From the NCBI GenBank assembly GCA_001942045.1, contig MSTD01000029.1, forward strand, positions 1 to 64,000: DNA of 64,000 nt, given 5' to 3'. The position numbers and the translations under genes are program-made. The notes below the pieces were generated by a model. That model was not told where the DNA came from and ran no database searches. It was given only the letters and a program-made list of their open reading frames with translations. Positions 7,945 to 15,939 of this stretch are shown piece by piece. Each line of letters starts with the position of its first letter. Position 1 is the first letter of the stretch. The stretch is from Mycolicibacterium porcinum (lineage in GTDB: Bacteria > Actinomycetota > Actinomycetes > Mycobacteriales > Mycobacteriaceae).

Positions 7945-9201
7945 ATGATTGAGGTTTTTGGTGCACGGGTCCGGCAGGCCCGGTTGTTGAGGCGGATGAC
8001 GGCGCGGTCGGTGGTGGCGGCCACAGGCTGGAGTACGTCGCGACAGTCCCAGATTGAGAAGTCGCCGACGGTGCGGCTCAACGACGGCGATGTTGCGCGG
8101 ATGGCGGGGTTGTTCCGGTTTCCTGCAGCGTTTTTCAGCTCGGAGCCGCAGACACGGATCAGCGCGAACGAGTTGTTGTTTCGGGCGCCGAAGTCGATGA
8201 CGGTGGGTGAGCAGGAGTTTTTGGCGACGTTCGCGTCGTTGGCTGGCGATTTCCTCGGTGAGCTCGACGGCCGATCGAAGCTGCCTCCGGTGAAGGTTCC
8301 GACGGTCAGTCCGGATGAGTTGGCGCACAGTTCGATTCCGGTGGCCGCAGCGCGTCTGCGTGAGGCGATGGGCCTGGAACCCGATGAGCCGCTTGATGAT
8401 TTGATGTATGAGGCCGAGCGGCTGGGCGCTCCGGTGATTGTCCGGCGCCGGGTCGCCGGTGATTGGGAAAGCGAGTTCGCCGCGACCGGTGGGCGCTCTC
8501 GTGATGAGCGGCATTTGGGGTATTCCAGTTGGGTGGGCCGGTTGCGGGACCGCCCATTGTTGGTGCTACGGGATAGCGACTCGTGGGAGCGGACCCGGTT
8601 CACGGTCGCCCATGAGCTCGGTCATTTGGTGTTGCACAGTCACGCCTATTGCTCGGTCAGTGCCGCCGATGAGTTGGAGGCCAACCGGTTCGCGACCGAG
8701 TTGTTGGCCCCGGCAGGGGTTATCGCCGGTGAGTTGCCGCGGGTGTTGTCGCTGTTGAATCTGCGTCCGCTCAAAGACAAGTGGGGCCTGTCGTTGGGGT
8801 CGTTGATCATGCATCTGCGGGATTCGGGGCTGATCGCGCCGGACCGGGCGAAAATGTTGACCACCCAGCTGCATTCACGGATCAACCCGGCCACCGGGCA
8901 TACGTGGGGTATGACGGAACCGGGGTGGGCTGACCGCGTCCCGGAGCGGCCGCGGCTGCTGCGCAAGTGGGTGGAGCGCTGTTACGGCGGCGCGTCGGTG
9001 CGGATGCTGAGCGCCCGGGAATCGATGATCTATCCCGCTGATGTGCTGGATTGGTTTTTGGCCACGCAGCGACCGGCGCCGGCGGCCGAGCATAGGCCGG
9101 TCGCGGCCAGTGTCGGCCATGGCCGCACCCCGGCCCCACCCGCTGCCGGTGGCTCCCAGGTGATCCGGTTGGACGATTTCCGCAACGGCAGGCCATCGTG
9201 A
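7945..9201 (+). CDS. XRE-family HTH protein fused to an ImmA/IrrE metallopeptidase
   Basis: 418 residues. The N-terminal helix-turn-helix covers about residues 5-60 (FGARVRQARLLRRMTARSVVAATGWS). The ImmA/IrrE (DUF955, COG2856) zinc site is at VAHELGH, H223 to H227. A C-terminal extension ends in a proline/alanine-rich tail. ImmA of ICEBs1 cleaves the repressor ImmR to release element genes, and COG2856-XRE proteins also serve as antitoxins (for example beside DUF4411 in M. tuberculosis Rv2514c-Rv2515c). Here it lies between an unknown gene and tnpA, 10 bases before the latter, so it may control transposition or neutralise its upstream partner. Confidence 0.9.
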   Translation: MIEVFGARVRQARLLRRMTARSVVAATGWSTSRQSQIEKSPTVRLNDGDVARMAGLFRFPAAFFSSEPQTRISANELLFRAPKSMTVGEQEFLATFASLAGDFLGELDGRSKLPPVKVPTVSPDELAHSSIPVAAARLREAMGLEPDEPLDDLMYEAERLGAPVIVRRRVAGDWESEFAATGGRSRDERHLGYSSWVGRLRDRPLLVLRDSDSWERTRFTVAHELGHLVLHSHAYCSVSAADELEANRFATELLAPAGVIAGELPRVLSLLNLRPLKDKWGLSLGSLIMHLRDSGLIAPDRAKMLTTQLHSRINPATGHTWGMTEPGWADRVPERPRLLRKWVERCYGGASVRMLSARESMIYPADVLDWFLATQRPAPAAEHRPVAASVGHGRTPAPPAAGGSQVIRLDDFRNGRPS

Positions 9202-9211
9202 ATATGGTGGG

Positions 9212-10429
9212 GTGCTACTGACGGTGGCACAGGTGCAGCGGGTGCGTTTTGTGGACCGACCACCCACCTACACGGTGGTCGGCGCCGACAAATTGCCCGT
9301 GGCCCCGGCGCGCGAGTACCTGACGTTTCTGCGTAACCAAGGGAGCTCGCCGAACACGTTGCGCGCCTATGCCTATGGGCTGGCGGCGTGGTGGACGGTG
9401 CTGGAAGGTACCGGTACGGCGTGGGATGATTTCCCCACCAGTCTGTTCGGCCAGTTCCTGGCCTATCTGCGTACCGGGGATCTGCCCGGGGTGGCCCGTA
9501 TCGGTGAACCAAAGCAGAGATTGGCCGAGTCGTCGCTGCTGCCGCGCAGCGCGGCGGTGTTGTCGATGTACCGGTATTTCGCCGATGCCCATGACCTGGT
9601 GCGCCCCTACCGGCGGTTGTACGCCAGTCATGCTCGGACGTCCCGGCGGGGCCGCTATGCACCGTTTCTGGCCGGAGTCGGCCCGAGACGCGAACACGAT
9701 GGGCCGATTCACCGGCTGCGCGGGCTGCAGCGCGCTGAAACACCGGTGCTGCTGCCCGTGCAGGTCAACGCGATCTTGGATGCGTGCAGTGTCCAGACAG
9801 TCTCGGGTGAATGGTCGGGCGGCGGGGCGGGGCTGCGTGATCGGTTGTTTTTCGCGGTGCTGGCCGAAACCGGCATGCGCATCGGTGAAGCGTTGTCGTT
9901 GCGCCACCATGACTTTGATATCGCCGGTGGTGGTACCCCGTCGATACTGGTGGCGGGCCGTGATGATCATCCGCACGGGGTGCGCGCGAAATCGGGCCCG
10001 CGCCGGATCTACATCGGCGACGATCTGGTCGCCCTCTACACCGAGTATGTGTGGCAGCTGGTGGCCGCCGGCGCGGATATCGCGGTCGGCGACCTGGCGT
10101 CGTGTTTCGTGTTCGTCAACCTGGTGCGCGGCGTGCGCTACGCCCCGCTGCGCCCGGAAACCCTCTACGACAAGGTCGATCTGATCACCGCCCGCCGCGC
10201 CGATGTGCTGCCTGAGCAGTGGACGCCGCACTGGCTGCGCCACACCCACGCCACCGCGCTGTTGCTGGCCGGGGTGGACGTGCACGTGGTGATGCGCCGT
10301 CTCGGGCACGCCGACGTGCAGACCACGTTGTCGACCTACGGCTGGGTGACCGCCGACGCGCAGATGCGCACGCTGGCCGAATGGAAGAACTATGTCGCCG
10401 GGTGGAAGGTGAACCGTGACGGCCAATGA
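9212..10429 (+). CDS. tnpA: Tyrosine recombinase, transposase A of Tn554 type
   Basis: 405 residues. An N-terminal SAM-like core-binding domain covers about residues 30-170 (PAREYLTFLRNQGSSPNTLRAYAYGL). The catalytic domain carries R223 (TGMRIGEAL), K260, H340 and R343 (HWLRHTHA), H366 (LGHADVQTT) and the nucleophile Y376 (STYGW). All catalytic positions are present, so the enzyme looks active. The start is GTG 9212, 10 bases after the protease stop. It overlaps tnpB by 14 bases, which implies coordinated translation of the trio. Confidence 0.93.
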   Translation: MLLTVAQVQRVRFVDRPPTYTVVGADKLPVAPAREYLTFLRNQGSSPNTLRAYAYGLAAWWTVLEGTGTAWDDFPTSLFGQFLAYLRTGDLPGVARIGEPKQRLAESSLLPRSAAVLSMYRYFADAHDLVRPYRRLYASHARTSRRGRYAPFLAGVGPRREHDGPIHRLRGLQRAETPVLLPVQVNAILDACSVQTVSGEWSGGGAGLRDRLFFAVLAETGMRIGEALSLRHHDFDIAGGGTPSILVAGRDDHPHGVRAKSGPRRIYIGDDLVALYTEYVWQLVAAGADIAVGDLASCFVFVNLVRGVRYAPLRPETLYDKVDLITARRADVLPEQWTPHWLRHTHATALLLAGVDVHVVMRRLGHADVQTTLSTYGWVTADAQMRTLAEWKNYVAGWKVNRDGQ

Positions 10430-12656
10430 CAGTCCTGCACCGGCACACACAGCGCCCACCCATCGTGGCGGCGAGGATCGGTGGACGCAGCAGTGGCAAC
10501 AGGTACCCGCGCAGTGGCGCACCCTGGTCTATCACCTGGATACCGCCCCGGCCAATACGGTCTTTCAGCACAACCCGCGCTACCGGCCCACCCCGGACGG
10601 CCACGACTTCACCCCACAGGGTGTGCCGCAACGGTTCTGCGACGAGCTCGCGTGGTGGGTGTGGCTGTGCGGACACGAACAACGCCGCAAGATCGAACCG
10701 TCACTGCTGAAATGGACCAGCGGCGCACTGAGCATCGCCGCCACCGACTACCACCAACGGCACCGGCGTCACCCGGTCAGTATCGCTGATCTGAGCGCCG
10801 AGGCCATCGTGCGCCACGGGGTGCGCGAGTTCGAGCGCCGCACCGGCCGGCTGCCGTCGGCCGGATTTCGGCGCAACGTGACCAGTTTCATCGAGCACCT
10901 GCACCTGTATGTGTCGGTCCGCTGCACCGACTGGCCATGGTGGGCCCATGACATCTGGGATCTTGACGCTGATCCCCGAATCCCGCAACGTGAGCACGAA
11001 CCCTGCCACGACCAGGTCGCACGCCTCGGAGGGATCGAACCGGCCTGGCTGCGCGACGGGGTACGGTTCTGGCTTCGCACCTGCTTGACGGCTGAACTGC
11101 TGCGCTGGTCGTCGGTGATCGGCCGCACCCGCGGCATCACCCGCCACTTGGGCCCGTTCCTAGCCGAACGCGGGATCGATGACCCGGTGATCAGCACCGA
11201 CCGGGCGGCGCTGCGGCTGTTGTTCACCGAGTTCACCGACTACCTCAAATCACCTGCCGCGCGGGCCAAACCGGAGCGTCCGCTGTCGGCGGCGACGATC
11301 GCGGTCGTCCAGTCCAAGGTTCAGATGTTCTACACGTTCATGGTGGACCATGCCGAGGAAGCCGCGGCAGCGACCGGAGATCCTCGCTGGAGCCGGTTGA
11401 CCGACACTCATACCCGGTTGTGGGGTGCGGCGTTTCGCAGCCGACGCCCTACCGGCGGCCGGGAGCTGACCTGGTTTTCGACCGCCGAGCTCCAGCGGAT
11501 GCTGTGCTATCTCGACGTGCTGGCCGCCGACGCGGGTAAACCGGTAGTCATCACCCACCCCGATTCCACGATCTCGGTCGTGTCCGGTCTCGGCGATCCG
11601 CAAGCGGCCCGGATCTGGCTGCTGCAAGCGTTGACCGGGCGTCGGGCCTCAGAGATTCTGATGCTCGATTACAGTCCACTGCAACCGATCCCGGGCCACG
11701 ACCGCCCCGCCGGAGCCACCGACGATCCCGACGGATTCGTGGCCAAACTGCGCTACCAACAGACCAAAGTCGACGGGGTGGTGCCCACCATCCTCGTCGA
11801 GCAGGCCGTGGTCAACGTGATCAGCGAACAGCAAGACTGGATCCGGGCGCGCTACCCGTATTTCGAGCCGAAATACCTGTTCCTCGGGGTGCGCTACCAG
11901 CACCAGGGCCAACGACCACGCAGCTATGACTCCTACAGCCGGATCCTCAATCGGCTCGACACCATCCACGGCCTCACCGACACCGCCGGCCACCCGCTGC
12001 GGTTCTCCCAGACCCACCGGCTGCGCCACACCCGCGCCACCGAACTGCTCAACGACGGGGTGCCCATCCATGTGGTGCAGCGCTACCTCGGGCACGCCTC
12101 GCCGGCGATGACCCTGCGTTACGCGGCGACCCTGCAAGCGACGGCCGAAGCGGAGTTCCTGCGACACAAAAAGATCGGCGCTCATGGCACCGACATCGCC
12201 ATCAGCCCGTCTGACATCTACGACATGACCCAACTCTCGGCCCGTACCGACCGGGTGCTGCCCAACGGGGTATGTCTGCTGCCGCCGGTGGCCACCTGCG
12301 ACAAGGGCAACGCCTGCTTGTCATGCGGGCATTTCGCCACCGACGCCACCCACCTCGACGAACTGGTCGACCAACGCGCCAAGACCCTGAAGCTGATCGA
12401 CATCCGCCGCGAGCAGTACCGTGCCCGCACCGGGCGCGAACTCACCGACGACAACGTGTGGATCCACGAACGTCGCCGCGAAATCGCCTCGCTGGATGCC
12501 ATCCTCGACCGGCTCCGCCGCGACGACGTGACCGATGGCAGCGTGAGCAGTGTCGCGGGAGCCGGTACCGCCAACCGGGCACCCACCATGCGCACCGCGA
12601 CCCGGGGAAGCCACGAATCCGTGCTGCGCAAGGCCGACCCGGACCCGCCGCGATGA
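10416..12656 (+). CDS. tnpB: Large tyrosine recombinase, transposase B of Tn554 type
   Basis: 746 residues. The long N-terminal region is followed by a complete catalytic domain: R410 (GRRASEIL), H534 and R537 (HRLRHTRA), H560 (LGHASPAMT) and Y569 (LRYAAT). A cysteine cluster then follows (CDKGNACLSCGHFATD), probably a metal-binding element. This architecture matches TnpB of Tn554, which works with TnpA in strand exchange. The GTG start lies inside tnpA, and the stop overlaps the tnpC start as ATGA. Confidence 0.93.
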   Translation: MTANDSPAPAHTAPTHRGGEDRWTQQWQQVPAQWRTLVYHLDTAPANTVFQHNPRYRPTPDGHDFTPQGVPQRFCDELAWWVWLCGHEQRRKIEPSLLKWTSGALSIAATDYHQRHRRHPVSIADLSAEAIVRHGVREFERRTGRLPSAGFRRNVTSFIEHLHLYVSVRCTDWPWWAHDIWDLDADPRIPQREHEPCHDQVARLGGIEPAWLRDGVRFWLRTCLTAELLRWSSVIGRTRGITRHLGPFLAERGIDDPVISTDRAALRLLFTEFTDYLKSPAARAKPERPLSAATIAVVQSKVQMFYTFMVDHAEEAAAATGDPRWSRLTDTHTRLWGAAFRSRRPTGGRELTWFSTAELQRMLCYLDVLAADAGKPVVITHPDSTISVVSGLGDPQAARIWLLQALTGRRASEILMLDYSPLQPIPGHDRPAGATDDPDGFVAKLRYQQTKVDGVVPTILVEQAVVNVISEQQDWIRARYPYFEPKYLFLGVRYQHQGQRPRSYDSYSRILNRLDTIHGLTDTAGHPLRFSQTHRLRHTRATELLNDGVPIHVVQRYLGHASPAMTLRYAATLQATAEAEFLRHKKIGAHGTDIAISPSDIYDMTQLSARTDRVLPNGVCLLPPVATCDKGNACLSCGHFATDATHLDELVDQRAKTLKLIDIRREQYRARTGRELTDDNVWIHERRREIASLDAILDRLRRDDVTDGSVSSVAGAGTANRAPTMRTATRGSHESVLRKADPDPPR

Positions 12657-13066
12657 GCCGCCCCAAGCCGCCACCGCCCACCCAGAAGGCACTCGATGCG
12701 CTGGCCGAATACCGCCGGGCCCGCAGCGATGAGAAGCGCCGCGACATCGAGAAGGCGATCGCCCACCTGCGCAAGACCAACGCCACCATCAACTTCTCCA
12801 CCGTGTCCCGCCGCGCCAAGGTGTCCCGCAAAACCATCTACAAACACGACGACCTGGTGACCGTCATCGAGCAATACCGCGGCCGGCATACCGACCGACA
12901 ACCGGCATCGACTGGCCGCGAAACCAGCATCCACGCCGCGCTGCGCCACAAACTCGCCGCCAAAGACAAAGAGATCGCCGCACTCAAAGCCACCGTCGCA
13001 GAACAACAATCAACCATCGAGCTGCTCTACGGCCAACTCGACACCCTGCACGAACAGACCCCCTGA
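12653..13066 (+). CDS. tnpC: Transposition accessory protein C (DUF6262 / TnpC type)
   Basis: 137 residues, strongly basic. It has a short central helix-turn-helix-like stretch (NFSTVSRRAKVSRKTIYKH) and a C-terminal coiled coil (LRHKLAAKDKEIAALKATVAEQQSTIELL). TnpC of Tn554 is not a recombinase; it helps set the orientation and efficiency of transposition. Actinobacterial versions are usually labelled DUF6262. ATG 12653 overlaps the tnpB stop by 4 bases, a coupled start. A longer upstream frame is only the shadow of tnpB. Confidence 0.87.
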   Translation: MSRPKPPPPTQKALDALAEYRRARSDEKRRDIEKAIAHLRKTNATINFSTVSRRAKVSRKTIYKHDDLVTVIEQYRGRHTDRQPASTGRETSIHAALRHKLAAKDKEIAALKATVAEQQSTIELLYGQLDTLHEQTP

Positions 13067-13095
13067 GCCCAGTACGCCCCCCGAGGTGTGCTGCG

Positions 13096-13202
13096 GTCAC
13101 GGCCTGGCCCGCCGTGACGGAGGCCTTCCCGGCCTCCTGGCCAACTCGTGAGTGCCCGCCCGTGCCCGTCGGCCCGATTGCCAGGTCATCGACAAGACCT
13201 GG
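13096..13202. terminator. Cluster of three hairpins between tnpC and the convergent TetR gene
   Basis: Three perfect inverted repeats follow one another: GTCACGGC/GCCGTGAC (13096-13118), GGAGGCC/GGCCTCC (13119-13137) and CCAGGTC/GACCTGG (13181-13202). They lie between genes that converge, so bidirectional termination is the simplest reading. No U-tract follows any of them. A structured RNA or recombination accessory site is possible. Confidence 0.45.
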
Positions 13203-13287
13203 CCCGGCGGGCTGTGGTGGGGAGATCTTTCCAGGGCGTGTCGGTGTCTGCCGATCGGTTGGTCGCTGAACCGGCGGCGGACCGGCG

Positions 13288-13980
13288 TTAGTCGGCGGTG
13301 ACCGGCACACCGTTGTCGCCGGGCGGTGTGGGTGCGGTGGGGGTGGTTTTGCGTTGATGCGTGGTGAGGAAGTCGTCGACGATGCGGGTGGTGTCGTGGG
13401 GGGTCATGGTGTGCAGTCCGGTCATGCGGGCGAAGGCGAGCGGCCCGATGAGTTGGCACAACGCGAGGTTCACGTCGAAGTCGTCGAGTTCGGCGCGGGC
13501 TTCTGCGCTTTGCAGGATGGCGTCGAAGGGTTGTCGGTATTGGTCGACGACGCGTGCGCGCAGCGTGCCGGCCGCGTGTTCACCGCCGGCGTGGTCGGTG
13601 GTTGCGGTCGGCCCGAGGGACAGCCAGGCCAGCATGGTGACGTGTAGCGGGGCGTCGGCGAACAGCGCCGCCTGACGGGTGAGCAGTTCGATGAGGCGTT
13701 CGCGCACCGTCCCGCCGGCCGGTGCCGGCGGGGTGACTTGGGGTAGCAGCCGTTCGAAGGTGGCCGCCAACAAGTGCGATGAACTGCCGAAGTGGCGGTA
13801 GAGGGTGGTTCGGGCCACCTTGGAGGCTTTGGTGACCGCCTCGACGGTGACGGCCTCGACACCACCGGTGCTGAGCAGCGCGGCCGCCGCGTCCAGTAAG
13901 CGATTGCGGGACCGGGTGCGGCGGGGGTCGATTTCGTCGTCGTCTTCGTCGTGGACTCGATCCGGCTGGCTGCTGCTCAC
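13288..13980 (-). CDS. TetR family regulator of the transposon cargo
   Basis: 230 residues from GTG 13980, chosen because AAGGAG ends 7 bases upstream; a GTG two codons earlier is too close. The HTH is RNRLLDAAAALLSTGGVEAVTVEAVTKASKVARTTLYRHFGSS, about residues 25-70 (quoted across the domain in pieces: RNRLLDAAAALL, ASKVARTTLYRHF). A ligand-binding domain and a Thr/Pro-rich tail follow. It is divergent from the thioesterase gene, and box A (14042-14067) lies in the shared leader, so autorepression is likely. Box similarity suggests it also acts at 15324 and 15885. Confidence 0.88.
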   Translation of the reverse strand: MSSSQPDRVHDEDDDEIDPRRTRSRNRLLDAAAALLSTGGVEAVTVEAVTKASKVARTTLYRHFGSSSHLLAATFERLLPQVTPPAPAGGTVRERLIELLTRQAALFADAPLHVTMLAWLSLGPTATTDHAGGEHAAGTLRARVVDQYRQPFDAILQSAEARAELDDFDVNLALCQLIGPLAFARMTGLHTMTPHDTTRIVDDFLTTHQRKTTPTAPTPPGDNGVPVTAD

Positions 13981-14041
13981 ACTCACTCTCCTTGCCGCTT
14001 CCCCCTTTATGGCCAACGGGTGCCGCCCGCCCGACACTTAT

Positions 14042-14067
14042 GGTACCAACAGTAGCGTTGCGAAACT
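14042..14067. promoter_or_regulatory. Cargo operator box A
   Basis: This 26-bp site lies between the divergent TetR and thioesterase genes. It matches box B (15324) at 19 of 26 positions and box C (15885) at 19 of 26, sharing the core AGTAKCGYWGCGAWAC. Confidence 0.6.
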
Positions 14068-14087
14068 GGTCGTACTGGAGGTATCGG

Positions 14088-14654
14088 GTGTCCGAGCATG
14101 TGCCGTGTCGGGATGAGGTACCCCACGGTGACCGTGGGGTTGGGTCACCCGCGGAACGGTTGCCCGCCCACACCCCGCACTGTATGGGCTGCGGCCCGGA
14201 CAACCCCCACGGCCTGCAGCTGGTGGTGTATCGCTGCGGCGAGCAGGTGTATGCCGATGCGACCTTCGACGAACGCCACATCGGGGCGCCGGGATTGGCG
14301 CACGGCGGCGCGGTGGCGGCCGCCTGCGATGACGTGCTGGGCTTCACGTTGTGGATCGCCGGCACCCCGGCGGTGACACGCAGTCTGACCGTCGAGTATC
14401 TGCTGCCGGTGCCACTGCACCAACCGCACCGGATCACCGCGCACATCACCGAGCGCAACGGCCGCGCCCTGCATGTCCGCGCGACAGGCACCGGCACCGA
14501 CGGCGTCACCCGGTTCACCGCGAGCGCGGTGTTCGTCGTGGTGAGCACCGAGCACTTCGCCGCCCACGGTGATCTGGCGGCCTTCGATGGCCTGCTGGAA
14601 CGGTTCACCCGCAGCAGCCGGGCCCACGCCGATCCGCACGACCCGACATCGTGA
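14088..14654 (+). CDS. PaaI-type hotdog thioesterase
   Basis: 188 residues. The hotdog core reads HIGAPGLAHGGAVAAACDDVLGF, with the HGG motif and acidic residue of PaaI/4HBT acyl-CoA thioesterases. The upstream segment HCMGCGPDNPHGLQL is typical of the mycobacterial branch. The start is GTG 14088, seven bases after GGAG. It would hydrolyse an acyl-CoA in the cytoplasm. Its place beside an MmpL exporter suggests a role in handling the lipid or acid that the cargo exports or resists. The 3' end overlaps the next start as GTGA. Confidence 0.85.
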   Translation: MSEHVPCRDEVPHGDRGVGSPAERLPAHTPHCMGCGPDNPHGLQLVVYRCGEQVYADATFDERHIGAPGLAHGGAVAAACDDVLGFTLWIAGTPAVTRSLTVEYLLPVPLHQPHRITAHITERNGRALHVRATGTGTDGVTRFTASAVFVVVSTEHFAAHGDLAAFDGLLERFTRSSRAHADPHDPTS

Positions 14655-15322
14655 CCGCGACCGACACCGGCGCCCAACCCAAAAGCCAACAATCCCAGGC
14701 GGATCCGCGGCCGGTGGCACCACACCCGACCGCGCCGCCGCGTCCGCGGACGCCGACGCGTCACCGAGAGGCGATTCTGGATGCGGCGCTGGTGGTGGCC
14801 GCCGCGGGCGGGTATGAGGCGGTGCGGATGCGCACGGTAGCCGAGCGGGCCGGTATCGCGGTCGGCACGCTCTACCGCTACTTCCCGTCCAAGACCCACC
14901 TGCTGGTCTCGGCGCTGGCCCGAGAATTCGGGCGGCTGCAAGCCGCCCAGGACTGGGCCGCCACCGGCACGACACCTCAGCAGCGCCTGGATCGGCTGAC
15001 CGGGTATCTGCACGACCGCTGGCAGCGCGACCTTCATCTCACCGAGGCCATGACACGGGCATTCGTCGCCGCCGACAGCACCGCGGCCGCCGCCCTCGAC
15101 GAGGCCGCCGCGGTCATCGAGCGCCTGCTCGCCCACACCCTGGGCGGCGACACGCCCGGGCCGCTCGATCAGCCGGTCGCCGAGCTCCTCGCCGACATCT
15201 GGCTGGCGAACCTGACCGCGTTCATCGGCCGGCGGGCCTCGGCGGCCCAGACCCGTGACCGCATCGATCGGGCCAGCCGGCGCATCGTGGATCGCCTGGC
15301 CTCCCTCACCCCCAACAGTTAA
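14651..15322 (+). CDS. TetR family regulator, KstR-like
   Basis: 223 residues. A disordered Pro/Gln-rich head of about 35 residues precedes the HTH (REAILDAALVVAAAGGYEAV, then AGIAVGTLYRYFPSKTHLL). The C-terminal domain resembles KstR-type regulators of lipid metabolism genes. Its GTG start overlaps the thioesterase stop by 4 bases. The stop is one base before box B. Either this protein or the TetR at 13288 could bind the three boxes; sequence alone does not tell them apart. Confidence 0.87.
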   Translation: MTATDTGAQPKSQQSQADPRPVAPHPTAPPRPRTPTRHREAILDAALVVAAAGGYEAVRMRTVAERAGIAVGTLYRYFPSKTHLLVSALAREFGRLQAAQDWAATGTTPQQRLDRLTGYLHDRWQRDLHLTEAMTRAFVAADSTAAAALDEAAAVIERLLAHTLGGDTPGPLDQPVAELLADIWLANLTAFIGRRASAAQTRDRIDRASRRIVDRLASLTPNS

Positions 15323-15349
15323 CGATACTAATAGTATCGCAGCGATACT
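15323..15349. promoter_or_regulatory. Cargo operator box B, three alternating half-sites
   Basis: Half-sites CGATACT, AGTATCG and CGATACT alternate in direction. They form a perfect 17-bp palindrome (CGATACTAATAGTATCG, 15323-15339) overlapping a second perfect inverted repeat (15333-15349). The site lies 47 bases before the next start. Confidence 0.7.
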
Positions 15350-15396
15350 TACCGTACCCTTCAGATGCGACCCAAAGACGTGTCGAAGGAGGCGCC

Positions 15397-15831
15397 ATGT
15401 TCACCCAATGGATCGAAGACTGCGTCGTGCAACGCGTGTCGCTGCGCGACGGGTTGGTGTTGGACCTCGATGGCTACAGCGAGCTGGTGATTTCGCGTCC
15501 CCTGCGGCTGACGCTGCCGCCCGTCGGGGACTTTCCGGCCGAACAAGTGCTCATCGACCCCAACCGGGTCGCGGTGCACGAACGCCCGCTGCTCGACCTG
15601 GCCGGCGCGGTGTGTACGCACGCCCGGTACGGCGATGACGGCGCGTTGCACCTGGGTTTTTCCCGAGGGCACCGCATCGATGTGGAGGCCGACGCGCACG
15701 CCACGGCCTGGGAGCTCTACGGCAAACGCCACGGATACATGGCCTGCCTGCCGCGTGGCCGGGTCCGGGTGGTCCGCCACGACATCCCCGACGCCGACGA
15801 CACCGACGCCGGCGTCGGCGCAGGTCACTAG
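15397..15831 (+). CDS. Small conserved protein, DUF6188-like
   Basis: 144 residues, soluble, beta-rich, ending in a disordered acidic tail. The motif WELYGKRHGYMACLPRG and the opening WIEDCVVQRVSLRDGLVLDLDGYSE in split form resemble actinobacterial DUF6188 proteins, for which I know no function. A GGAGG ribosome site lies 5 bases before the ATG. It has its own box (15323-15349) and is followed by box C and the MmpL gene, so it belongs to the cargo regulon. Confidence 0.75.
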   Translation: MFTQWIEDCVVQRVSLRDGLVLDLDGYSELVISRPLRLTLPPVGDFPAEQVLIDPNRVAVHERPLLDLAGAVCTHARYGDDGALHLGFSRGHRIDVEADAHATAWELYGKRHGYMACLPRGRVRVVRHDIPDADDTDAGVGAGH

Positions 15832-15884
15832 CGGCCCACAGGCGCGCCGCGCGGCCCCGGCGGACGCGCAGCGCGAACCACTGT

Positions 15885-15910
15885 GGTACTGCTAGTAGCG
15901 TAGCGATACC
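15885..15910. promoter_or_regulatory. Cargo operator box C
   Basis: The box starts 55 bases before the MmpL start. It matches box B at 20 of 26 positions and box A at 19 of 26, with half-sites GGTACT, AGTAGCG and CGATACC. Confidence 0.6.
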
Positions 15911-15939
15911 GATAGTTCCTTTTCTCGGGTGGAGGGGTA

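Noticed and set aside
7100..7948. 282-codon open frame on the plus strand over the first element genes
   Set aside because: Its translation is rich in Arg, Gly and Ser with no domain pattern, and it overlaps almost all of the better 7179-7880 frame. It also has no ribosome site.
12218..13009. 263-codon minus-strand frame under tnpB and tnpC
   Set aside because: No domain or ribosome site is seen, and it lies wholly antisense to the coupled tnpB-tnpC genes.
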